Below the pieces are notes generated by a model. That model was given only the letters and a program-made list of their open reading frames with translations. It had not been told where the DNA came from and did no database searches. 64,000 nt of DNA from Microscilla marina ATCC 23134 (GTDB taxonomy: Bacteria; Bacteroidota; Bacteroidia; Cytophagales; Microscillaceae). The stretch spans positions 62,001 to 126,000 of the forward strand of contig NZ_AAWS01000001.1 in assembly GCF_000169175.1 (NCBI RefSeq), in the 5' to 3' direction. The number at the start of each line of letters is the position of its first letter. The stretch's first letter is position 1. Positions 19,454 to 27,550 of the stretch are shown one piece after another. Position numbers and translations under genes: made by a program.

Positions 19454-19885
19454 ATGGAAAATCCTTTATACAAAATGTTTGAGAGCCAGGTAGGGAATGT
19501 ACTTGACCAAAACGCTCCACCGTTTACTCAATGGCTAAAGCCTGCCTTACTTTCGGTAAAACCAGGTAGTTTTGAAATGGAAATAACCGTGCGCAAAGAA
19601 ATGACCAATCCTTTGGGGTTGTTACATGGAGGTGTACAAGCGGCCATTCTTGACGAAATTATTGGAATGACCGTAGCAGCACTTGACAAACCCAGTCCGG
19701 CAGTATCTATCAACCTGGCAGTAGACTTTATAGGCAAAGCCAAGTTGGGAGATAAAATTATTGCCCGATCGGACGTAGTAAGGCAAGGGCGGCAGGTAAT
19801 CAATGTAACTGGAGAGTTGCATAATGCCGAAGGTAAACTCATTGCCAGAGCCATGTCTAATATGTTGCAAATAGGCAAAAAGTAA
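19454..19885 (+). CDS. PaaI-family hotdog thioesterase
   Basis: A 143-residue hotdog-fold protein. The ATG at 19454 is preferred over an upstream in-frame TTG at 19427. The signature NPLGLLHGG (HGG at 58-60) followed by Asp-67 in AAILDEIIG is the active-site region of PaaI/YbgC-like acyl-CoA thioesterases. Length and single domain fit the family. It would hydrolyse acyl-CoA or aryl-CoA esters in the cytoplasm; the substrate cannot be read from sequence. The RNA ligase gene starts 87 bases downstream on the same strand, so the two may be co-transcribed. Confidence 0.88.
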   Translation: MENPLYKMFESQVGNVLDQNAPPFTQWLKPALLSVKPGSFEMEITVRKEMTNPLGLLHGGVQAAILDEIIGMTVAALDKPSPAVSINLAVDFIGKAKLGDKIIARSDVVRQGRQVINVTGELHNAEGKLIARAMSNMLQIGKK

Positions 19886-19972
19886 TGCTTAAACGATCAA
19901 GTAAAGGGTATGCTACATCCTTGATGAAATACCCTTACTTTTACTGTATTTCATTCTAAACTGGTACTTATC

Positions 19973-20992
19973 ATGAAACATCTATTTCAAAGTTATCCAA
20001 AAATCCCTGAAAGTTTTGATGCATTTCAGTTGAGCGAAGCCGACTATCGGTTGTTTAAAAAAACAGACTGGGTAGTGACTGAAAAAATACACGGCGCCAA
20101 CTTTTGTGTATTGAGCAATGGCGAAGAAACCCAATTTGCCAAACGCAAAGCAGTGCTCGATGAAGAGGAGAATTTTTTTGGTTACCACTCTCTCCGTAAC
20201 CATTTGACAGCGCAGGTGGCACAAGTTTTTGCAGAACTCAAGAGGCAACACGCCGATACTGTAGCGGTAGCAGTATATGGGGAGCTGTTTGGCGGAGCTT
20301 ACCCTCATCCAGATGTTACGGCGGTAACAGGTGTACAGGCCATTCAAACAGGTATATATTATTGCCCTGAGGTACGTTTTTGGGTGTTCGACCTGGTGCG
20401 CATTACCGATACTTCTTCTTATTTTGTAGACTTTGATAACATGAGAGAAACCTGTGATACAGTGGGGTTACCTTATGTGCCTGCGCTGTTGGTGGGTACT
20501 TTTAGCGAAGTTCAAAATTATGCTATAGAGTTTGAGAGCACCATTGCGGGGCTGTTGGGTTTGCCTGCTTTGCCTACGCCCAACCTTGCTGAAGGTGTGG
20601 TAATAAAACCCGCTACTTCGTTGTTGATGGATACTGCCAAAGGCTGGGTACGCCCAGTGATTAAAAAGAAAATAGAAAAATTTGGCGAAGATATTCGCTA
20701 CCAACAAGCCAAAAAATGGGCAGGAAAAGCGGGCGAAAGTACTGTATTAGGCGAGCTAATGCAAGCTGTACACCAATTGGTAAATAAAAACCGCCTACAA
20801 AATGTTTGTTCTAAAATAGGAATAGTGAACCTGGCAGATGCTGCGCAAAAAGAGCAAGTAAGGGCAGATATGGAGGCAGATGTATGGGAAGCATTTTGGG
20901 AACAATACAGTGACAGGTATTTTCAGATAACCTCCGAAGAGCAAGCCCAGGTAAACGCTGAGGTTACCCAGGCAATTGAACAGTTGCTTTAG
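19973..20992 (+). CDS. Rnl2-type RNA ligase
   Basis: A 339-residue nucleotidyltransferase of the T4 Rnl2 family. The AMP-accepting lysine is Lys-38 in TEKIHGANF (motif I, KxHG). Other motifs in order are VYGELFGG with Glu-104 (III), FWVFD at 136-140 (IIIa), AEGVVIKP with Glu-207 (IV) and the basic IKKKIEKF at about 230-237 (V). The C-terminal 90 residues are helical. All catalytic motifs are intact, so it should join RNA 3'-OH and 5'-phosphate ends. No RtcB, polynucleotide kinase or toxin gene is adjacent, so its substrate is unknown. A repair role is inferred from the family. Confidence 0.93.
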   Translation: MKHLFQSYPKIPESFDAFQLSEADYRLFKKTDWVVTEKIHGANFCVLSNGEETQFAKRKAVLDEEENFFGYHSLRNHLTAQVAQVFAELKRQHADTVAVAVYGELFGGAYPHPDVTAVTGVQAIQTGIYYCPEVRFWVFDLVRITDTSSYFVDFDNMRETCDTVGLPYVPALLVGTFSEVQNYAIEFESTIAGLLGLPALPTPNLAEGVVIKPATSLLMDTAKGWVRPVIKKKIEKFGEDIRYQQAKKWAGKAGESTVLGELMQAVHQLVNKNRLQNVCSKIGIVNLADAAQKEQVRADMEADVWEAFWEQYSDRYFQITSEEQAQVNAEVTQAIEQLL

Positions 20993-21045
20993 TGAGGAAT
21001 GAGCGATGTATTGAGCAGGATTTTTCTATACGCTTAACCTTTTGC

Positions 21046-21071
21046 CTCACAACGCAGCTTTACGTTGTGAG
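21046..21071. terminator. Hairpin between convergent genes
   Basis: CTCACAACG at 21046-21054 pairs perfectly with CGTTGTGAG at 21063-21071 over an eight-base loop. There is no strong T tract, so termination is plausible but not certain. Confidence 0.5.
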
Positions 21072-21096
21072 AGATACCATGGTATAAGAAAACCCT

Positions 21097-21789
21097 TTAT
21101 GCCCTGAGTACATTGAGGCTTTGGTGCTCAGGTACAAATTTATTGTTTCTTCTTACCTGTTTAAATAGGTGTTCTTTGAGTTTGTCAAACTGCTCAATGG
21201 CAAAAGGTACAATCAATGCATTACGTTCTTGCTTGTCTTTGCCTTTGGTTTTGAGCACCAGTCCAAAATCCTCGGTACCTATAGTAGTGATCTCAGAAAA
21301 CCTGACGGCTTCTATTGTTCCTTGGTCATATACTCCCGAAATATACTCTTCATCTACCTCCAGCACGGTGTGCATCAGTTTTTGCAACTTTGTGTGTTTT
21401 TGGTAGTTTTTTGCTCCGTGTATTAGTATCCCCAATGAGCCCATAAAAACGACAGAGGATAAGCATACCAGTAAAAGTATGGCAGACTTATCTAACATAA
21501 AAGGCAAGGTGAGCAACATGCCACTTATACCTAAAACCAAAGGGGTAATACTAGGCGCTTTATGTTTAATTATTTGGTCAAGTTGGGGCTTCAGATGAGG
21601 TGCAATCACCAGGGTAGAGGCAAAAGAACGGCTACGTTTGATTATCCTGGCTTGTTGTATAACGGCGTGTTGTCGGGTAACACTTGCCTGTTGTTTGAGC
21701 AGGTCATAGTGTTGCCAAAACTGCCTTTCTGTGCTGTCTGTATATGTTTGCCATAGTTCAAGTGTTTGTTGGTCTAAATCGTTCATCAT
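21097..21789 (-). CDS. Two-span membrane protein with a YcxB-like C-terminal domain
   Basis: A 230-residue protein. A basic, helical N-terminal part precedes two membrane spans at about 81-98 and 102-124. After them, residues about 140-215 read as a small beta domain (VLEVDEEYISGV ... AVRFSEITTIGTEDFGLVLKTK ... NALIVPF) resembling the PH-like domain of YcxB-type membrane proteins. No catalytic motif is visible. Two Met codons start the frame and either could be used. It is a single gene convergent with the RNA ligase. The family likeness is tentative. Confidence 0.7.
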   Translation of the reverse strand: MMNDLDQQTLELWQTYTDSTERQFWQHYDLLKQQASVTRQHAVIQQARIIKRSRSFASTLVIAPHLKPQLDQIIKHKAPSITPLVLGISGMLLTLPFMLDKSAILLLVCLSSVVFMGSLGILIHGAKNYQKHTKLQKLMHTVLEVDEEYISGVYDQGTIEAVRFSEITTIGTEDFGLVLKTKGKDKQERNALIVPFAIEQFDKLKEHLFKQVRRNNKFVPEHQSLNVLRA

Positions 21790-22238
21790 GTAAAGTTGAA
21801 TTTAGCTAATATTATACACACAGGTTGTTGAGGAAACCATGGGTGTTGATCAGATGTGTAGAGAATAGTTGTTGATTTATAAATTACAAATTTTCATTGG
21901 CAAAAACCAGTAGAAAGCTAAAAAAATAATGGTGACTCAATGAGGCATTTTCGGTAAGTAGCAGTGTGTGAGTAGGAGCTTTTTTGTTGAAAAAATAATT
22001 AATTATAACATATGTAATAGTTCTTGATTGTCTAATAAATATGAGGAAAAACAAAAGAAACTTAGCATAAAAAGAAACTTTTGCAATATGAAAAAGGTAT
22101 TTAAACTAAGTAATATAAAAACATTGTGTGCGAAAAACGGTTAAATATTACAGTTATCGCGATTATGTTACATATCTACAAAAAATAAAGTTTTTCCGAA
22201 CAACCAGACTGAGTGTATTTATACACTCTACTTAAATT
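21790..22238. other. AT-rich divergent intergenic region
   Basis: No gene is visible. It ends in the GAGTGTAT dyad directly before the SiaC-type gene. I found no clear promoter match on either strand. Confidence 0.5.
22211..22228. promoter_or_regulatory. Perfect dyad next to the SiaC-type start codon
   Basis: GAGTGTAT and ATACACTC flank a TT centre, giving eight-base arms only ten bases before the ATG at 22239. It could be an operator or a hairpin in the mRNA leader controlling translation. Confidence 0.5.
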
Positions 22239-22646
22239 ATGCAAAATCTGATTATTTACCCTCAAAAAGATACTCCTTTTGTATCTTTCAATGCAACAAA
22301 TCATACACTCGAAATATCTGGTGAATCATACCACGAGCATCACGAAGAATTTTACAGAAGAGTACTTGATTGGCTACAACAGTATGTTGAAGAAGTACAA
22401 AATGATGTTACATTCATTTTTCGTATGACTTACTTTAACACCCGCACTCGTTTTGCATTCCTTGAAATACTTCAAACCTTAGAGCGACTTCATGCCAATA
22501 AAGGATTACTGAAACAAGTAATATGGTATTATGACGATGACGAACTTGAAGAGAGTGGAGAGTTTTATCAAGATCAGTTTATTCAATTACCATTCGTGTT
22601 ATTCGAATACCCAAGAGGAGTACATTCTTTTGGATTAAACAGTTAA
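22239..22646 (+). CDS. SiaC-family (DUF1987) regulatory phosphoprotein
   Basis: A 135-residue protein with the DUF1987/SiaC pattern: GESYHEHHEEFYRRVLDWL, then TYFNTRTRFAFLEIL with Thr-68 and Thr-70, and a C-terminal IQLPFVLFEYPRG. In Pseudomonas, SiaC is phosphorylated on a Thr in this region by SiaB and dephosphorylated by the SpoIIE-type phosphatase SiaA, and the unphosphorylated form binds a diguanylate cyclase. No SiaB kinase or cyclase gene lies beside it. It is followed by histidine kinase genes on the same strand, and two SpoIIE-type phosphatases occur elsewhere in the window. Confidence 0.85.
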   Translation: MQNLIIYPQKDTPFVSFNATNHTLEISGESYHEHHEEFYRRVLDWLQQYVEEVQNDVTFIFRMTYFNTRTRFAFLEILQTLERLHANKGLLKQVIWYYDDDELEESGEFYQDQFIQLPFVLFEYPRGVHSFGLNS

Positions 22647-22842
22647 GTGACCCTGCTTTGCCTGGCCTGCTACCTCACATATAGAAACATTGTATTTCTA
22701 ACACTTCAATCGAAATCTATTCATGCCTTTCAAGTATTTGACGATAATCAAGTACTAAATATTTGCCTTTTTTGATGAAAAACTGATGCTACTTTAAATA
22801 ATTTGATATTAAAATATTTTTCAAGTTTTAATCAGTAAAGTT

Positions 22843-23607
22843 ATGATACCTACTTCAACAAGCGACTCTTTAAGCATTGTATCAGCGTACGAAAAAGTAA
22901 AACTACTCAATGCAGAACTTAGGGAAGAAAATACCAAACTAAAGGATCAAAATAATTTTTTACAAAATCAGCATTACCAGTTGGCGCATGATTTAAAAGG
23001 TCCTTTACGCAATCAGCAAGTATTGCTCTCTATGTGCAATCTTGACAATACAGATGAGGTAGTTCAGCACCTCAAAAGATCCATTAGTCAAATGGAAGTA
23101 CTGGTGAGGCATAATCTTGCCGTTAACAAAAGCAGTGGAGGCAATAGCCTGACTACTGCTATTGAGCTAGAAAAGGTCATGGCAGATATCTTGACGTTGT
23201 TAAAGGGCATTATCTCCTATTATAAGGTGAGTATACAAGCTGATTTTGCAAAAGCTCCTTCCATATTTTATCAACCCCTCGAACTTCAGAGCATACTATA
23301 TAACCTGATCCATAATGCCATCAAATACCGCCACCCAAATCGCCCCCCGCAAATCAATGTGTCCAGCAGTTTTGAAGGTAAATATGTATGCCTAAAGGTA
23401 AAAGATAATGGACAAGGAATGCATTTGAAAAGTGATAGCCCCTCTATGCTTGATAAATGTACCCAGCTGGATACAAGTCAGGAAGGCCACGGGTTGGGAC
23501 TGTACCTTGTCAAAGAGTTTCTGGAGCTAAGAGGAGGGAAAATAGAAGTAGAAACAGCCCCAGAGGTTGGTAGTACATTTTGTGTATTTTTGCAGCCCCA
23601 AACTTAA
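22843..23607 (+). CDS. Soluble sensor histidine kinase
   Basis: A 254-residue kinase with no membrane span. A coiled coil at about 15-45 leads into an H-box, QLAHDLKGPLRN, with phospho-accepting His-49. The ATPase has an N-box (LIHNAIKYRHP), DNGQGM (G1) and GHGLGLYLVK (G2). No sensor domain is present, so input probably comes through the coiled coil or a partner. It is 196 bases after the SiaC-type gene and 28 bases before the large PAS kinase, so it heads a tight run of signalling genes ending at 27529. Confidence 0.9.
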   Translation: MIPTSTSDSLSIVSAYEKVKLLNAELREENTKLKDQNNFLQNQHYQLAHDLKGPLRNQQVLLSMCNLDNTDEVVQHLKRSISQMEVLVRHNLAVNKSSGGNSLTTAIELEKVMADILTLLKGIISYYKVSIQADFAKAPSIFYQPLELQSILYNLIHNAIKYRHPNRPPQINVSSSFEGKYVCLKVKDNGQGMHLKSDSPSMLDKCTQLDTSQEGHGLGLYLVKEFLELRGGKIEVETAPEVGSTFCVFLQPQT

Positions 23608-23635
23608 TTTTTAGCTCATTTATATTCACAAACTT

Positions 23636-25933
23636 ATGGAGTCTTTATCTTTCAATATTAGCGACCTATCGACCCAACGTCGTTTGGAACACTTGTTTGA
23701 CAAGCTTCAGACAATCGCCAAAATTGGTGTGTGGGAGGTAAACCTCAATACCTGGGAGGTTTTTTGGTCAGAAGAAACGTACCGTATTCATCAGGTACCT
23801 CTGAATACTCCTATCTTGCTTGACGATAGCATCAATTTTTACCATCCTAAATCACGCCCAATTATTGAAAAATCAGTAGAGCTGGCTATTCATGAAAAAG
23901 AGCCTTACGACCTTGAGCTTCAATTAATTACTGCCAAAGGTGTAGTAAAATGGGTAAGGGCGATTGGAATACCTGTCATAGAAAATGGAAGGGTGACGGC
24001 TTTGCAAGGGCTTTTTCAAGACATTGACAAACAACGAACCACTGAAGAAGAACTCAGGTATACACAAGGAAAACTTAAGCTTGCCCTGGATGCTGGCGAA
24101 GTGGGAATTTGGGACTGGAGCCTTGGTGATAACGAGTTGCAATGGAATCAGCGTATGCATCAAATTTTTGACTGGCCAGAAGATTGTTTTCAAAATAGTT
24201 TGAGTGGTTTTACTGACCGTTTACACCCCGATGACCAAGAGAAGGTGGTAGATGTGCTTCAGATAGCTTTAGAAAATAAAACTAAATATGATATGAGCTA
24301 TAGAGTGGCAGATCAGCAGGGAAATATAAAAACCATCGTAGCCAAAGGCGCTGCTATATATGATACAGAAGACAACCCAGTCAATATGATGGGTACTTGC
24401 GTAGACATTACTGGGCAATTGGCGCTTGAACAAGAAAAACACAATGTCAAAACACAATTAGAAATATTTGTCAAGCATGCTCCTGTAGCAACTGCCATGT
24501 TTGATAAAAAGCTACGCTATCTTCAGGCAAGTGATCGTTGGTATAAAGATTATCAATTGCCAGATGACTCAATCATCGGGAAGAGCCACTATGAAATATT
24601 TCCCGAAATTTTGCAAATGCCCGAATGGTTGGCAATTCATCAGCGTTGCCTGAATGGTGAAGTGATAAAAGTGAATGAAGATTCGTTTTTAAGGAAAAGC
24701 GGTCAAACCCAGTGGTTGTGTTATGAGATACACCCCTGGTATACAAAGAGTGGGCAAGTGGGAGGGGTGGTCATGTTTACTGAGGATATTACCTTTAGAA
24801 AACAAATAGAAATTCAACTTGGGCAAAGTGAAGCAAAGTTTAGGGCAGCTTTTAATCAAGCAGCTATTGGAATGGCATTGGTGAATATGCAGGGTAAATT
24901 TCTTAGGGTAAATCGTTGTTTTTGCCAAATGCTGGGTTACTCGAGAAAAGAGTTGTTAAGCCTTGATTTGACTGCCATTACTCATTCAGATGATGTAGCT
25001 AAAGAGTTAAAGCAGTTTCAGGAAATGAAGCATGGCAGGCGACGCAAATATGAGTTTGACAAGCGTTATTGCCATAAAGACGGTAGTACTATTTGGGTAC
25101 ATGTGGTAGTATCTTTAGTAAAGGATGATTTAAAACCGTTTTTTATTGCACAGGTACAGGATATTACCCAAAGAAAGCACAAAGAACAAGAGCTGCTGGA
25201 ACTCAATAAGTTTTTAGACGAAAAAGTTGTGCAGCGTACTCAAGAGTTACTTTCGGTAAACGAAGAGTTGGAAGCTTTTAACTATTCGGTATCGCACGAT
25301 TTGCGCACACCTTTGCGGAGTATTTTAGGCTTTGCCCAAGCTTTGGAAGAAGACTATGAAGAGGAACTAGATGATGTAGGCAAAGATTTTCTGCGCCGTA
25401 TTATGAAGGCAAGCAAGCGCATGAGTGAGTTGATTGATAGCTTGTTGTACTTATCCCGAATAGGTAGGCGAGGGGTTGTTCGTGAAGAAGTGAATATGTC
25501 AGAGTTGGTGGAGAGTATTACGCTGAATCTTCAGGAAGCCTTCCCCCAACAAAGTTATTGTTATAAGATAGCCCCTAGTGTAAAGGCAAAGGCAGATTTG
25601 GGACTGGTTAAAATTGTTTTGGAAAACTTACTCGACAATGCTATGAAATATAGCTCGAAGGCACACCGTCCGGTGATAGAGTTTGGCGAAATAGCACACA
25701 ACAAGGTTTATTATGTGGCAGACCAAGGTGTAGGCTTTGACATGAGCTATGTAAATAAGTTGTTTGGGGCTTTTCAGAGGCTGCACTCTACCCAAGAGTT
25801 TGAAGGAATGGGGATAGGTTTGGCCACCGTGAAAAGAATCATCATGAAACATAGAGGAAAGATATGGGCAGAAAGCAGCCCCAACAGTGGAGCAACATTT
25901 TATTTTACATTGGATACACAAGCACAAGCATAA
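23636..25933 (+). CDS. Multi-PAS sensor histidine kinase
   Basis: A 765-residue cytoplasmic kinase without membrane spans. Four PAS-like units can be read at about 20-135, 140-265, 275-390 and 395-515; the first two have the PAS_3 pattern. A coiled linker joins them to a HisKA domain whose H-box, YSVSHDLRTPLRSI, places the phospho-His near 551. The ATPase follows, with LLDNAMKYS, DQGVGFD and GMGIGLATVK. This layout matches kinases related to bacteriophytochromes that pair with Rcp1-like regulators, and such a regulator follows 11 bases downstream. Ligand or cofactor is unknown. Confidence 0.92.
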   Translation: MESLSFNISDLSTQRRLEHLFDKLQTIAKIGVWEVNLNTWEVFWSEETYRIHQVPLNTPILLDDSINFYHPKSRPIIEKSVELAIHEKEPYDLELQLITAKGVVKWVRAIGIPVIENGRVTALQGLFQDIDKQRTTEEELRYTQGKLKLALDAGEVGIWDWSLGDNELQWNQRMHQIFDWPEDCFQNSLSGFTDRLHPDDQEKVVDVLQIALENKTKYDMSYRVADQQGNIKTIVAKGAAIYDTEDNPVNMMGTCVDITGQLALEQEKHNVKTQLEIFVKHAPVATAMFDKKLRYLQASDRWYKDYQLPDDSIIGKSHYEIFPEILQMPEWLAIHQRCLNGEVIKVNEDSFLRKSGQTQWLCYEIHPWYTKSGQVGGVVMFTEDITFRKQIEIQLGQSEAKFRAAFNQAAIGMALVNMQGKFLRVNRCFCQMLGYSRKELLSLDLTAITHSDDVAKELKQFQEMKHGRRRKYEFDKRYCHKDGSTIWVHVVVSLVKDDLKPFFIAQVQDITQRKHKEQELLELNKFLDEKVVQRTQELLSVNEELEAFNYSVSHDLRTPLRSILGFAQALEEDYEEELDDVGKDFLRRIMKASKRMSELIDSLLYLSRIGRRGVVREEVNMSELVESITLNLQEAFPQQSYCYKIAPSVKAKADLGLVKIVLENLLDNAMKYSSKAHRPVIEFGEIAHNKVYYVADQGVGFDMSYVNKLFGAFQRLHSTQEFEGMGIGLATVKRIIMKHRGKIWAESSPNSGATFYFTLDTQAQA

Positions 25934-25944
25934 ACTTATCAACC

Positions 25945-26394
25945 ATGGCAACAGGAGAGATATTACTTATCGAAGATAACGAAGACGATGTCTTATTAAC
26001 CAAAAGGGCATTAAGAAAGCACCATATCAAAAGCAAGGTGGTAGTAGCATGCAACGGAAAAGAAGGCTTAGATTACCTGTTGGGCAAAAACGGAAAGCAA
26101 AAGCTTTCGCCTATGCTTACTTTGCTTGATTTAAACTTGCCAATCATGGGGGGGCTCGATGTACTGGAAGCATTGCAGCGGTATGAGCAACCAATAAATT
26201 GCCCTATCATAGTGCTTACTACGTCTGACAATGAAGAAGACATTGCTTCGTGCTATCGGTTAGGCGCGCACAGTTATGTTCAAAAACCAATGGATTTAAC
26301 TCAGTTTATGGAGTTGATCAGGTATTTGGCCATTTACTGGTTGGCATTAAACAAACCATATCCTGTTGTAGAAGGAGGAGCTCCTGATATATAA
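25945..26394 (+). CDS. Rcp1-like single-domain response regulator
   Basis: A 149-residue receiver protein. The ATG at 25945 is used because it begins a standard receiver (ATGEILLIEDNEDD); the frame is open further upstream inside the kinase gene. Asp-11 and neighbours form the acidic pocket, Asp-62 in LLDLNLP is the phospho-acceptor, and Lys-114 in VQKP is the conserved lysine. The extended loop around GLDYLLGKNG is typical of Rcp1-type regulators, which take phosphate from PAS or phytochrome kinases. There is no output domain. The partner kinase is most likely the gene just upstream. Confidence 0.93.
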   Translation: MATGEILLIEDNEDDVLLTKRALRKHHIKSKVVVACNGKEGLDYLLGKNGKQKLSPMLTLLDLNLPIMGGLDVLEALQRYEQPINCPIIVLTTSDNEEDIASCYRLGAHSYVQKPMDLTQFMELIRYLAIYWLALNKPYPVVEGGAPDI

Positions 26395-26416
26395 ACCACC
26401 TTATAAGCGTATAAAA

Positions 26417-27529
26417 ATGAAACATAATCCTTTAAATATACTAGTGATAGAAGACGTAGAAGATGATTACGTATTGTTGCAAAGAAACCTAAAAAAGCAT
26501 GGTTTGTGGAAGTATGGTATTTGTGTCGAAAACATTGAAGAGTTAAAACATGAACTGTACACAAAAACCTGGGATATTGTGATCAGTGACAATTCACTAC
26601 CTCAACTGAATGCTTTAGATGCTTTAAAAATAACCAAACAAATAAATGCCGATATACCTTTTATTATTGTATCAGGCACTATCAAAGTAGAAGAGGCTAT
26701 TTTGGCAATGAAAGAAGGAGCTGCCGATTACCTGATGAAGGATAATCTGGCAAAGCTTATTCCGGTAGTACAGCGAGAAGCAAAAGAAGCTAGAAACAGG
26801 CAACAGCATAAAAACCTGGAAAGCGATTTTATGACTTTTATCTACCGTTGTTATCACGACCTCAGAGGACCCATTGCGTCTTTGTTAGGCTTGGTTCAAA
26901 TAGCTTATTCAGATCAAACAAACCTGCAACAGTTTGATTACTTGGACCATTTGGCACGAAATGTTAGAAAAATGGATGCCACGCTTACTCAGCTTTTGCA
27001 AATATTTGCCATCAGAGAGATTGTGCCTCAGCCAGAAACGGTGTCGCTTGCAGAAATATTTGAGCAGTGCAAGAAAAAACTTTGGAAAGATTATCGGGTA
27101 GGTGAGCTAGAGTGGAGCTTGAACCTTGAGCAAGAGGAGGCCATTTATACAGATAAGTTTTTGTTAAAAACAGTGGTTGAGCATATCTTAACCAATGCCA
27201 TACATTATAGGTCTCCTGCCCGTACCTTGGTGATTGAGTTGAGTTACGACAAAAATGCAACGCATATAGAGCTGGTACTTAAAGATAATGGCGTGGGTAT
27301 ACCAATGTCTGTTTTACCCAAGGTTTTCCAAATGTTTTATCGAGGAAATGAACAGTCTACCGGGAATGGGCTGGGTTTGTATATAGTGAAAACCGCAGTA
27401 GAGAAATTGGGTGGACAAGTGGCCATATCGAGTAGCGTAGGTATAGGCACCGAAGTGTATATTAATTTTCCTTGCATTATTGACAACAGTATCAAAACTA
27501 AAAAACTGGCTTCTTTTGATTATTCATAG
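26417..27529 (+). CDS. Receiver-histidine kinase hybrid
   Basis: A 370-residue protein with an N-terminal receiver (phospho-acceptor Asp-58 in ISDNSLP, conserved Lys-108 in LMKDN) fused to a kinase with H-box CYHDLRGPIASLLG (His-147), N-box HILTNAIHYR, DNGVGIP and GNGLGLYIVK. This order, receiver then kinase, suits a relay in which phosphate on the receiver controls the kinase. It is 22 bases after the Rcp1-like gene and closes the run. No membrane segment. The output target is not encoded nearby. Confidence 0.92.
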   Translation: MKHNPLNILVIEDVEDDYVLLQRNLKKHGLWKYGICVENIEELKHELYTKTWDIVISDNSLPQLNALDALKITKQINADIPFIIVSGTIKVEEAILAMKEGAADYLMKDNLAKLIPVVQREAKEARNRQQHKNLESDFMTFIYRCYHDLRGPIASLLGLVQIAYSDQTNLQQFDYLDHLARNVRKMDATLTQLLQIFAIREIVPQPETVSLAEIFEQCKKKLWKDYRVGELEWSLNLEQEEAIYTDKFLLKTVVEHILTNAIHYRSPARTLVIELSYDKNATHIELVLKDNGVGIPMSVLPKVFQMFYRGNEQSTGNGLGLYIVKTAVEKLGGQVAISSSVGIGTEVYINFPCIIDNSIKTKKLASFDYS

Positions 27530-27550
27530 ACTTTAAAAATAGGGGGGAAG

